This document shows, piece after piece, positions 37,301 to 48,900 of a stretch of DNA of 64,000 bases (its first letter is position 1; each line of letters begins with the position of its first letter). The DNA is taken from assembly GCA_009869945.1 (NCBI GenBank), contig WIXG01000001.1, positions 124,001 through 188,000 of the forward strand, written 5' to 3'. The position numbers and the translations under genes were made by a program. The notes beneath the pieces were generated by a model. The model searched no databases. It worked only from the letters and a program-made list of their open reading frames with translations, and was not told the origin of the DNA. The stretch is from Mesaphorura yosii (Eukaryota; Arthropoda; Collembola; Poduromorpha; Tullbergiidae).

Positions 37301-38863
37301 CCGGCAGTCGGCCTCCGGTGCTTCGCAGGGCGTGTCGCTTCCGCTGTGCAAGAAGTAATCGCTGCTTAAATTGTACAGGAATCAAACGATAACTGAGTAA
37401 TTACTTACACCGTTCGGTACACTCCCTCAAGCGCGACATCAGAACAGCTTGTTGGTTCCCAACTTTTCTTGTCGGCTGGAATTCTTCGGTAAAAGTAAGG
37501 AAATTTGTCTGTGCCAGGATAGCCGTGCTCTTCCCAAACTCCCCATCGGAATCGGGCCCATTGAGTCAGAAGAGCCTTAACTGTTAATAAGTTATTAGAA
37601 TCATTAGACGTCATCACAAATAGGTTAACCAAAGCTAAAACAATGAATGTCTCAAGTACCAAGTGAGCCATAAGTGGGGTCTTCCTGTTCTCCACTCAAG
37701 AATGTGTGTGGCAATTCAATGTACTGGCCCGGGTGACCACACAAATGCGGATTGGCGACATAGGGCGCGGATACTCGCGTGGAGAGTCGAACGTCAGAGG
37801 TTGAGTAAGATTCGCTGTAAAACCGACAAAGGAATTTTAACTAAAGTATTCAGATAACAAAGCTGAATACTTTAAAAACTTGTGTTGATTGTGACCAATT
37901 CTAGTAGTAAATTAAAAGATAACGCTGCCAAATTGAATTTCCTCATTCGCTGACGTGAGGCATTGTAGGATTATACTGAAAGTGAAATCGGAGCACGGGC
38001 TATTATCAGACGTGCGAACTACTTGAACGAAATGACAATCGTACTCGCTCATTGTTTTTCCGAATAAATTGTTTGTCATTCGCATTTCAGTAAGCAATTA
38101 GCTGCCCACGGGTCCTTTATGTCTGTAGTTTGGTATTTATGAACCTGATAAGGCTGCTTTAGACGTACAAGCAATCATGGTTTGTCCCTTGTCTACCGCA
38201 TCACATCGGATGAAAACTTATTTGAAAGCGTATGTAGTGATGAACTCGACTGTTGCCTCTGACTGGGCATGAAAATATTCAGAATTCAGAGCGGGTTCAA
38301 ATGATACTCCTCTCAAACGCTGACTGGAGTGTTATAACCATTAATGTAAGATTGGCGCCTAAATCCCGATAGCTTAACTCTAGCTTTTTTAAGGTGAAGC
38401 AATGCTGATCGCTAACGTTAAACACTAGACACTAGGTTGCATCGGACTTACGTTGACGAAAACTCATATTTGGCTGTCCCTTCTCCACTCCAACTTGATG
38501 GCAACAAAACATGCACATCATCCAGGTGGAAGTAGCCATTTGTGGACATGAACAGTTGAATGTTGAAATTTTGGATTGTAGTCTGAAAAGAAACGACGCG
38601 AACTGCACTATGATTAAAATCAGAAGGCTAGGCAATTTGGAAGGTTTAAAAAGAATTCTTACGCGAATGTTGGCAATGTAAGTTTCTAGCGCATCTGCGG
38701 TGGACGGCTCGGGGACGCTCTCTTCGATAGCCAATGTGAAGGTGTATCCTCCTGTGGTCGGGTTGACTGTGGTGACGCTCTCTGCACGCTTAACGACCAG
38801 ACTAACGATTAAGAAGCCAGCGCAGAGGAGTAACCTGCGAAAAGTAAAACTAAGAATCTTCAT
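34307..38863 (-). CDS. CLCA-like (calcium-activated chloride channel regulator family) protein A, non-catalytic
   Basis: Fourteen exons join in phase to 995 residues: 38863-38663, 38582-38452, 37814-37660, 37580-37409, 37343-37022, 36959-36784, 36699-36551, 36464-36208, 36128-35916, 35825-35637, 35560-35180, 35118-34995, 34894-34683 and 34612-34307. The order of parts matches CLCA proteins: signal peptide (about 1-29), N domain with VLLPSSWSG and NPHLCGHPG, the RWGVW block, the Cys/Asn block (HNKLAPNKQNLYC), a VWA-like region, a beta-sandwich with LLDEG and GDGVYSG, a Thr-rich stalk, and a membrane helix at about 957-979 with a short KKRR tail. CLCA proteins normally self-cleave through an HEXXH protease motif just before RWGVF. 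Here the same place reads LLTQWARFRW, and the VWA metal site reads LLDRGFVD instead of LDxSxS. It is therefore predicted to be a non-catalytic surface protein. It is the most downstream of three tandem copies. Confidence 0.9.
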
Positions 38864-39817
38864 TTTGCTTTAAGAGTTATACGAAAAACTAAATCGCGTT
38901 TCGGCAGTGATTGCACTCTGATCGCACTTTGCGACTGATGGCCGATCGAACGGTCCGTGGATGTTTTATTAAGAGAATTGCATCGTGTCTCGAATAATAC
39001 TGGTTATCTTTGCTATTCATTCCAGGTTGTACTAATTTTCAACACGAATGCACGACTCACTCTCCGATAAAAATACAATGATGAGCTCAATGTCTATTCA
39101 ACAGGTATTAATCAATGTATTAACGGCAATTATGTTGCGTCAGGGGCTACATGGTTCATTGTCTAAAGAACTTATCGCTGCTTTACGTCAAGTAGCAAGC
39201 GAGTACAGCACACATTTATCATGAATCAGTTCATTATTTCGCCAATTCCCGAATTTATGCTGAAGTCGTGCATATTTGTTGTCTTAGTCTGCCCATTTAC
39301 TGCCCCTTGGTTTTAAATTGCCTCACTGATAAAGCGCGTATGTCCTGTAACATGAGTAATCATTGCATCACTGTGTTCATCAGCTGAGACTTGAACGTGA
39401 GCACTTCAAGCCATTGTTTTCAATACCTGGGTGAATTTCTTGATTAGAATGCGACAATTATGCACCCCTTTTCAAGCTCAAGGGCCACCCCGCATGGTAC
39501 CAAGTACGTTAGCACTTGTCCACAGGGAGCAGAGACCTTCTAGAATTTTTAGCTTGGGGTTTTAAATAGAATTGGTCAAAGTCCTACATCTCTGTGGCTG
39601 CTTGCCGTGGAGTGCGAACTGTGGAATTTGAAGAATCGTTGTTCACTTACTTCACTTCAGTCAGATACTCAAGCCGTCGGTTCTCCATCTCGGGCACAAA
39701 AATCATTGCCACGTAACCATTCCTTTGCTTCTTGTCATTTCAACCTCTTGCAGCTCAATATAACTACCTAACCAACTAAATATTTCGGAAAGAAGGTAGA
39801 AGGGGTACTTATCAATC
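38864..39817. other. Intergenic region upstream of CLCA-like gene A
   Basis: No coding sequence was seen. It should contain the promoter of gene A on the minus strand. No TATA box stands out. Confidence 0.4.
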
Positions 39818-40170
39818 ATGCCGACAAAATCAGTACAAGAAACCTTCCATTCAGCGTCCGAACGTGTGTCGGACGCTGAAACCAGCAGCAGCAGCTCCTT
39901 TACTGACAACGGCACAATGACAGCAACAACCACAGCTATATCATTGCGTGCTCTGGACCTTTCGGTTTCTTCGACAAGCTACAAATGCAATGGCGCGCTG
40001 TAAATGCGTCTGTCTTTGGCTTCCAAATTATCAGTGCGCAAAGGGTCATATTGTCTGTTCGAAATGCTACGGAGCGATTTTCCCAGTCTTTCCGAAGACA
40101 TATATAGGAAATTTTGTGGCGGAGACGATTGCGCTGGATACATGTCAGTTGTCGGCACAATAGGAATAGT
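39818..40170 (+). pseudogene. Degenerate SIAH/SINA-type RING fragment
   Basis: The window opens with a Ser/Thr-rich frame (MPTKSVQETFHSASERV, then a Ser run) to about 40003. In another frame it continues with WLPNYQCAKGHIVCSKC, which resembles the PPI-x-QC-x-x-GH-x-VC-x-x-C half of the RING domain of SIAH ubiquitin ligases. The next block (FPVFPKTYIGNFVAETIA) aligns with the CPxCRxxLGxxRNxAMExxA end of that RING but has lost its Cys residues. The frame change and lost ligands point to a dead copy. No clear substrate-binding domain follows, although 40300-40640 has further protein-like frames (DTDFCFTYFSGHRNFC). Confidence 0.38.
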
Positions 40171-40723
40171 TGTGGGCACAGCTTCAAACTCAAGATGCTG
40201 GGGCCTCATTTGTTGGATTGCAAGTTCAGGTAAGGTCAAGCAAGGCCACCAATGGCGGAGTCCGGCCTTGATATTTAATTTATTAAACTTATGCAGTTGC
40301 CTTCTTTGTGCAGCATGAACAAGTTCGTTGACAAGCTATTCCGAACGAGCGATACGGACTTCTGCTTCACCTACTTCAGTGGTCACAGGAATTTCTGCAA
40401 TACTTACGATATGCTCTGTATGCAAACCACAGAACTTGAATTGATTGCCACATCATCGCCTTGATTCACGCACAGGCGCATGGTGGATTCAGGATTGAGT
40501 GGGAAAGAGATGTCATTGGCTTTGACACTAAATGTAAAGATAACAAGAATCAGAAGTTTACACTCCCATGGAGCATTTACATAGCCCAGAGGAAGAGATT
40601 TGCTGCAGAGAGCGCGGGGTTTAACCGTTCATGTGAAGCCTAGCGTGCCAGAGCTCCGACGTCAATGAAGCTATTTTTGGCAAGATTGAAAAAATATCAT
40701 CTTGAAGTTCTTATTCTGTTCAC

Positions 40724-40729
40724 TTTATT
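40724..40729 (-). promoter_or_regulatory. Polyadenylation signal of CLCA-like gene B
   Basis: The minus strand reads AATAAA about 80 bases past the stop codon at 40808. It is the same spacing as in gene A. Confidence 0.5.
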
Positions 40730-40807
40730 TGGCCCAAATCAATAAAACATACTGTAATGATGTAATGTGTTTACTGTTTTGCCTCAAAAGTAATTTAATC
40801 ATTCAAA

Positions 40808-43800
40808 TTAAGCCACATTCAGATTTGACTCTGAAGCTGAAGGTTCAGTAGTTGTGAACGTCGCTGGAGTTTCGGCCATTAACTTGCCGAAGTCTGTGCT
40901 CTGATTTCTTCGCTTTAAGTAAAAGTAACCCCCACCTCCAGCTGCGCCAAGGACAATCAGAATAATCAACACAATTACAACTATTCCACCTGCGGTTTTA
41001 AAGAATGGTTTGTCGTCGTCCGAGCTTGGTGTTCCTGTTGTACTTGGAGTCTGTGCGGTCGTTGTAGTTGTCGGCTGTACCGTGGTCGTAGTTATTGAAG
41101 GTTGTGTTGTCGTTGTTATTGGTGGCTGTGTTGTTGTTGTTATTGGTGGCTGTGTTGTCGTTGTTGTTATTGGTGGCTGTGTTGTCGTTGTTATTGGTGA
41201 CTGTGTTGTAGTCGTCGTTGTAGTTGTTGCAGTTGTCGTAGTTGGTTCTGGTTCGTCAGTCTCCTCCCCGATTTTGATGGCATTTGATAGTCTCGACTAT
41301 AAACAAACCATTGGGGATTAGTTGTTGAAAAAGCAGATCGTTATGCCTATTTTACCGTAGTCAATCCATTTTTACTCCTAATCGCTATGTACGCATGTTC
41401 TTCATACAGTGCTCTGGCAATGGGGATTGAGCGAGTCTCAGGAGACTCCGGAACAGCCTCGCCGACTTGGTCAGGTAGGATGACCTCGACAAAGGAATCA
41501 CTGCTCGTTGAAGCGAGTACATCATATCGGAAATTTTCAGCTGATGACAAAACAAATATCCACCTGGTGCAAATGCGCGCAATATTTAAACTGCTCCTTA
41601 GAAATACTTACAGCCGACATTGCCAGGCGTCTGTGGGACAGTGAACGTTATCGTAATTCCTTCTGCGCTCGGTTGACCATTTAGATTAAGAATCTTGAAC
41701 GGTCGATCAACAAAATCCTACGGCATAATGTCAAGGACAATGTAAAGAATGCCAGAATGTCCACACGAGCAAAACTGTAGATTGTTTCTTACCGGGGGAA
41801 TTGAACCTGTATTCCTTACAGTAATTGCATCTTCCAATTCAGCATTCTGTACGAAATTCTCACCCACTTCGACCGACTCGCGTTCATCTTCTTGCTGGTC
41901 GACCGGCAGCAATCTCTGCGAAATACTCCTCCCATGCACTTGCACGTCTCTTCGGCCCCGAGAGCTCTCAGCTGCAACATAGACTTTAAACACGCTGTCT
42001 TTCGTTGGTATGAAATTTCCAGAGTAAATGCCGTCCAATTCGTCCACGTCGGGTGTGCCAAATCCGTTATCAAGCAGAGTCAACTCATACATTCTGCCAT
42101 CTTCTTGGTCTTCAAGGTAGGCTCTAACGAGCAAGTTTCGTACTGGAATTTCATCTTGAATTATCTGCATCAATATCGGTATTAAAATTCACATGCACGC
42201 CACCGCGTCATATCAAAGATCTGCCTTTCACCTTCGCGTAAATTCCAAATGGAGAAAGCGATTCGAGAGTTGTAGCAAAGTCAACCACATTATCCTGTGC
42301 GGAAGTCGAAATTGTGATTTCAACGTCGGCAGTAGCTGCCAACAATCCTGGCTTCGAAGCAGACGCTGTGCGGTCAGAAACTCCGTAGATCAAAAAGTGG
42401 CCAGACGCCCCGCATCCAACTCCAGCACAGCCATAATTGAACGACCAGACTCTTTCATCCTGTAATTCAAGCGACATTCGACTTATCAATTCTCTACAGA
42501 TGTAGGGGCTTTGTAAATGTGTGAATACTGACGTTGTTCTCCAACGGAGGAGTCAAAGAGAGTACGTTTCTTGCCGTAGTTGAACTTATTAAATCCACCC
42601 TCCAATCCATGCTTCTCGTATAATTCCGGGGCTCGCCCGACACCATAAGCATAGCCGTACCTGTGCTATCAGAGGGAAGCACTAGATGGGCTTCTACGCT
42701 TGTCACATGTTCCGGGATTTCCACGTCAATGGCATTGCCGAGGTTCACTTGTCCATTAAATAGCTGTAAAATTAAGTTGACCTGCTCAATTGCTGAATCT
42801 AAAAGGCTCTATTTAGGCTGCAAAAATGCGACTTACTATTTCAATACTCTCTGCCGGTGTCTCAACTTTTTTGACCAACTCAGCCTTTAGCAATGTCAAC
42901 AGTTCATCAATCACGACATCAACCTCCGCCAGCGTATTCACTGACCGCAAAATGCCACCCGACTTTTCATGAAGATTTGCCAAATGTTCACTGCCAAGTT
43001 CAAGCGAAATCAGAGTAATTTGCTCCTTTCGAAGTATGGCAGCAACTTCCTCTTCGAATGGCATATTCGGTTTTAATTCGGTTCCACCAATTTTCAGGAA
43101 GAATATTACTCCACCACCCACAGGACGTTTGGCACGAATCAGCCTCGTCACTTCGATAATCGGTGAGGCAAAGTCACGGATTTCTTCCCCGTCCGTCTTC
43201 AAATCCCCAAGTTTGCTGTGGGAAAGAAAATTCATTCAAGTTTGAAATTCGCACGAAAAATTCACGGAAGCTAGTCATACATGATGAATTCTTCCAAATT
43301 CGATTCAAGTTGTGTGAAGCCAATTTCCGCATTTAGACTAGCACCATCGATGGGTTTGACAAGAGGGAATGTTCCTAAGCCAGCTATCGTATTATTTAGT
43401 TCGCCCGGTTGAAAGAATTTGGTCAAACCATGAATTACCGCGTTCGCGACTGGAAAGTCAACCTGCAGGCAAATCTCACAAATAAGATTTAGTTCGTTCT
43501 TCTCTATTAAAACACGTAAATGGTCTTTACCGTGGGTCTCGCTTTGTCCAGTATGAAATAGAGGTATGGCGTCGTGTTTGGCTTCAATGTTCTGAATTGA
43601 ATTAGTTCAATTTCAATAGGATCGGTTGGCGGTTCAGTGACCAGCTGATAGTCCGAACTCTGACTGATAATTTCCATGACACTTTTCTGGTCACAAAGCA
43701 GGTTTTGTCGATTAGGAGCGAAGAGGTTGTGCGTGGACTCGTCGCAAAAGCGTATCACGGAATCCAGCCAGTGGAAATGCATCAAAGATGTTGTGGCATT

Positions 43801-44832
43801 GCTCTGAAAATTAGGGTGGAATCGGCAGTCTTCGTTTGGACGGCCTGCAGGGTCGACCTCGCACACATCTCCGTGCCTAAAGATTCGAATCCTATCAGTA
43901 GTTAATCCAAACTGGCAAGGTCTTTGCAACTTACCGATCCAACAATTTTCCATCCAGATGCTCGTTCGAGCATCCTGTGGTAATCCAATCTCTCGAGTTC
44001 AGTTCTGCCTTGGAGAAGTAGGGGTACCTGGTACTCGTGCTGTGGCCGTGCTCTTCCCAGACACCCCAGCGATAGCGCGCCCACAGCGCAAGAAGTGCCT
44101 TCCCTAGTAGGGAGACATTACATTATATTGATTCAGAGCCTAAATCAAATTGCGACCCTGATGGTTTTTCGAACACAATTAATTTTGCGTCATTTACATG
44201 CGACTCCGTACTGTCCATCATTCCCATTGAAAAATGTGGACGGTAATGAAATGTGGTCGCCGGCTAATCCACATGGATTTGGGTTGTCCACCGATGCATA
44301 CTTGATTTGGTCTGATAAGCGAACTTCTGACGACTGGTACGAGGCACTGCAAAACACAATTAACATGCACTATTTTTAACAAGCAGCATCAAGTCTAGCT
44401 TTTGTTTCAGCTTTCGGGCTTCTCCGCCCAATTCATTTCATTATTGTGCGTGTTGGCTATTGCTGGAATAGGCGAATTTACGTAATGTCAGCTTCGACCG
44501 CTCCTGCCGCTGTCCACGTGTCTGGAATGAGAATGTCCACAGACTTCACATGAAATCGCTCTGTCGTTGCGAATAAATTGTTGGAAAACTCTTGCAGAGA
44601 TCGCTATTAACATTCAAGGTTGCTATTAGTCGAAGCTAAACGCAGATTAATCGAGATTTAATGTAGAATCACTAACTTTCAGGCTTCCGATGTACTGGGC
44701 CACATTTGCCGGCTCTGGTGTATCTTTGTCGACCGCAACGACGAAGCTGTACCCACCATCGATGGCGAGCTCAATTCCATTTGCTATTTGGATCACAACT
44801 GTACACACGGCGATGAGTTGGATGGGTTTCAT
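40808..44832 (-). CDS. CLCA-like protein B, non-catalytic, with Thr-rich repeat stalk
   Basis: Thirteen exons join in phase to 1037 residues: 44832-44677, 44603-44482, 44346-44198, 44103-43935, 43876-43531, 43462-43281, 43215-42837, 42763-42533, 42459-42232, 42164-41793, 41717-41612, 41540-41356 and 41296-40808. It has a signal peptide (MKPIQLIAVCTVVIQIANG), the N-domain words ILIPDTW and NPNPCGLAG, the Cys/Asn block (FCDESTHNLFAPNRQN), the VWA-like region, LLDNGFG plus LDGIYSG in the beta-sandwich, a mucin-like stalk of ITTTTQPP repeats, a membrane helix at about 979-1002, and a 35-residue tail. The HEXXH position reads LLALWARYRW and the VWA metal site reads ILDKARPT, so both are lost. Exon order and phases follow genes A and C, which marks them as tandem duplicates. 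The cytoplasmic tail is longer than in A or C. Confidence 0.9.
41090..41215 (-). repeat. 24-27 bp tandem repeat encoding ITTTTQPP units
   Basis: About five to six head-to-tail copies of a 24-base unit (one is 27 bases) lie in the last exon of CLCA-like gene B. They encode ITTTTQSP, ITTTTQPP, ITTTTTQPP and close variants, which form a Thr/Pro stalk likely to carry O-glycans. Near-identical copies suggest recent expansion. Confidence 0.8.
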
Positions 44833-45836
44833 TTTTCACCGGTATGAGCGCAATGATCAAATTGGGTCTGGTGCCTTTTATGCTTCTCCAAGGCCAGAAA
44901 TTCCAAGCTGGTTACAGTCTGAAGCCTCGACTGCTCAATGCCGAACTTAAGAATCACGAAGGCGAGGATTATTCATCAACTCCAGTTCAGTAGCAATTTA
45001 ATTTAATTACAGCAGTTGACCAAGAGCTGATAGCATAATCCTATTCAACATTTCCATGCAATGCACTGATAAGGGCTTCCAGTTTAGTTATGGAGCTCCA
45101 TACGGGCATGCTATCTGTCAGTTTTCTAGTGCATCAATAGCAAAGAGCGTATTGTGCCATTGTTTTGTAGAGGGGTTGTGTGTTTAATATCAGCAGTAGA
45201 GGTACGAATTATTTGAGCTATTATGTCATTGGAAAATTTTAGGCTGAAATGCTGACAAAGTAAGCAAAGTGATGTCAAATTGCATGAATGCAAATGCCAG
45301 ATTCTGCGAAACGTGATTTAAGGTTTTCAGTAATCTTGAACAGAATCCAATGAAATGGAAAGTCATCAACATTGGTTTATTGGGAAGGTATAATTTGTAA
45401 AAATGCAATTTGTATATTTGTAAGCTTGTGCGTTAAAATGGACTGTTCTTTCATAGAACTCACAATTTCACATCAATCATGATGGATTAATCCAGTTGTA
45501 CATTTGTTGCGTAAGTTGTAAGTGGTATTAACAATTTATTGTTCTCAGCTGACGCGGTGCTATCAGCGATGGTGATTATCAGTCTGTGCGGGCCCGCACT
45601 GCTCTGGAATTATGAAGGTCGTGGCGGTGATGGTGACGTTGATTTTGCTCGTTCTCTTTCGCTTTCCTTCTGTCTGCGACTGGCGCGATACTTTCGCCTT
45701 TTACGTGCATCGTGCCCTAGGACATATCAGCACAAATTAAGAAGCGGCAGTCTGATTCACCCCAAGAATTCCCGAATTAATGGCCACAAGAAGCAAACTC
45801 ACCAGTTGGAAATGACTAGACTTGGATTTATTACAC
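44833..45836. other. Intergenic region between CLCA-like genes B and C
   Basis: No gene was seen. It should contain the promoter of gene B. A short run of open sequence at 45539-45868 (plus) has no motif. Confidence 0.45.
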
Positions 45837-45842
45837 AGATTA
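45837..45842 (-). promoter_or_regulatory. Polyadenylation signal of CLCA-like gene C
   Basis: The minus strand reads AATAAA about 60 bases beyond the stop codon at 45903. Confidence 0.5.
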
Positions 45843-45902
45843 ATAACATACAAATGGTTACTGGTTAATTTCTAGGATAATTTGAAATCAAGGTGCAGCG
45901 AC

Positions 45903-48900
45903 TTAAGCAGTAAACATATTTGAAGACTGAGAGCGTTTCTTACAAAACCAGACACCACCAGCGAGAAGTGCAACCACCACGATAATGATGGCGATGATCG
46001 TTACGATTCCTTCAGTTTTCTTCCAGAACGATTTCTCGTTCGTCTCCGGTTCTTGTGTGGAAGAAGAGGAAGGTGGCTCGGACCATGTAGTTGGTTCGCT
46101 AGTCGGATCGTCTTCCTCCGTTACGGGCTCTTCTGTGGGACCAGTTGACGTGAAGAAAGGCTCCAAGAGATTTGTGGTTCGCAGCGCTGACAACTCCGAT
46201 GTCTGAAACGGAATACACCGTACGCAGTGTACGCAATATGCAATCGAGAAGAATCATTATTACAAGTATATGAGTACAGCGTACCATCGACGTATCATTT
46301 CTGTTGAAGACGACAATTCCAATCCACACTAGTTCGTGGTAGCGATTAGACTTCACGCGCAGTTCTTCACGTTCTCCTGGTTGCTTGGTCCCGTATACTA
46401 TTTCCAAGTCCACCAGAGTGCGATTGTCCATGTGATCCAGAAGCAAGTCTCTTTCCTTTGCAATGTAGACATTATATCCTAGGTGCGCTGTTATGATGAC
46501 AAATAAAAAGGTCACTAATAAAACTCTGCCACGATTACATTGCCAATGGAAGACAAACCTGCCCCAGTTGTCCCATGGCTTGGAGTGACGAATGTCAGCA
46601 CGATTTCACCGTACGATGTTTCAGGTACATCCAGCTCTAGAATACGGCCCGGCTTTCCCTGGAATCAATCGAGCGGTTGTGACCGAACTGTGCTTCGGAA
46701 AATTTTTATTCAACTTACAGCAACAAATTCTCTTCTGTTGATAAATGTAACTGTGTCGACGGTATCGATGCTGGCTTGGTACACTTTCTCCAGTCTCACA
46801 GCTCCACAACCGCCCTCGTCATCCTCCGAGCATCCGAATTGGGTTTGGTCAACCGGAATCAATCTTGTATCGATTCTTTCGATTGGTTCACCAATTACAT
46901 CATTCTTGATCTGTACAGTAAATCTGTATTTTCCGTCTTCGTCAGGGATGTACGTTCCTGAATAAATTCCGTCTTCGCGGTCAATGTCCGGTTGTCCAAG
47001 TCCATCATCCACAAGGGGCACAGCGTGGACGCTGTCTCCATTCATTGACGCGACATGGGCATGGATCTTTAGTCCGACTACAGGGCGATGGTTAACACGA
47101 ACTCTTGCAAATATGGTAAAAGGTGAAGGGAAGTCTTTCGTTGCGTTCAGATCCACAATTCGATCAACTGCGGAGGTGAACACTTGTACATCCAGTTCGT
47201 TGGGGGCTGGATCTTCCCGTCGCCCACGCCCACTCTGACGTTCATGATCAGTAATTGTAGCATCTTTTTGGAATCCATTCACAAACAAATGAGCTCGCAT
47301 GTTTCCACAATTCTCCGTGCAAGTGTACATGATTTTCCATTCGCCACCGTTCTGATCAATGAAACAAAATGATTATATGCTATAGTGTAAGTAATAGTTT
47401 ATCGGGAAAAGAGTACAGTTAACCCACTCACAAGTTCTTGTTCTGCTGATGGAAGAAAGAAGCCCGGATAAGTGACCCTTCTCTGCCCATCACTCATTTC
47501 GTCCCACTCAGGCGCTCCTTGCTCGACAACAGTTCCGGGAGCCGTACTGATTAAAACGTCAGCCGATGCTGGAATCGTCAAGTAAAAATTCATTCTTGTC
47601 AGGTTTGGCTTGACTAAAAGTGTTGTGAGCTGCGCTTCCTCCGTGAAGCCTCTGAATATCTGCAAGAATAGGTCACGTCATGAAATACGCAGATTCGTAC
47701 AGTCAGTGAAACCGAGCCTCTCATCCTTACAGTCGTCTCCGTCGAAATTTCTTCAGTAATTGGCGCACTCAATGCAAACCGAATATTCGCCAGCAGACCC
47801 TCGAACAAAGTTGGATTGTCGACAGTGGAACTGGTTACAATTGTGTGTTCACCGTTCACTGACGCCAGCAGAGATCCCATGTTCAAGTATGGTTTGCTAG
47901 TCTCGCCCCTCAGCTCCAAACCAAATACCTTAATTTTCTCACTGGCGAGCGCAGAAAATACTTCTTTTTCGTACGCCAGGTCGCCAAATGAATTTTCACC
48001 GGCACCTGTTTTAACAATCAGGAGCACGGCGCCCGACGGTGAGCTTTTGCGTTTAATTATCTCCACAGCTTCAATCATTGCATGTCCAAAATCTCTTCTC
48101 GAGTCTCCGTCAGAAGGAAGTTCGACAGCGCTATAGAATCAGAAAATATGTCTTTAAACTGATTAGATTGGACAAAGTTCAGATTCTTCCGTATTGTAAT
48201 GACGTTACTTTTGGAGGACCACTCTGTTCGAGCTTACTGTTGACCATTGAACTCTTTCAATGACATGTCCACTCCTTGTGGACTGAGAGCTTGGAAAGGT
48301 ACCAACCGCTGCTAGAGTCGTGCCTGGAGTTGGCTCGTCAAACAATCGGGAGACCCAAGCGTTAATTTTTCGCACCGTTGAGGGGAGCTAAACAAACGTT
48401 CACGTCAGCGTATCTCATTCATTATTGTGATCAACCAAACTTTCCACTTACTTGAGTCTGGCCCTTATCTACAAGCACATATAACACAGGAGTCCCCAGT
48501 TCCTTGTATATCTGGAACTGAGTGACAGGAACTCCGTCTTCAATCTGCTGAGTGACCGTCTTGCTATCAGCGGTCTCACGAATCACTTCCAAGACGCTTT
48601 TATAACCACAGAACAGGTTCTGCCTGTTTGGTGCATCTCGATTGTGATTGGTTTCGTCGCAAAAATTGGCCACGGAATCCAGCCAATGAAAGTGCATCAA
48701 AGATGTAGAAGCGTCATTTCCAAAGTTTCTCGGCTGGAATCTACAGTCGGAGTGAGGCTGTTCCTCTCGATCTATGCTGCATTGCTTGCTGATATCATTA
48801 TACCTAAACATGAACAGAACAGCTTAACAACTTGCATCAATGACAGAAGCATTTCACCTTTACGTTATTTACTTGTCCACGTAATTTCCAATCAGCGGTC

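Noticed and set aside
38285-38330. GGTTCAAAT word resembling a tRNA B box
   Set aside because: There is no A box at the right distance and no cloverleaf could be formed.
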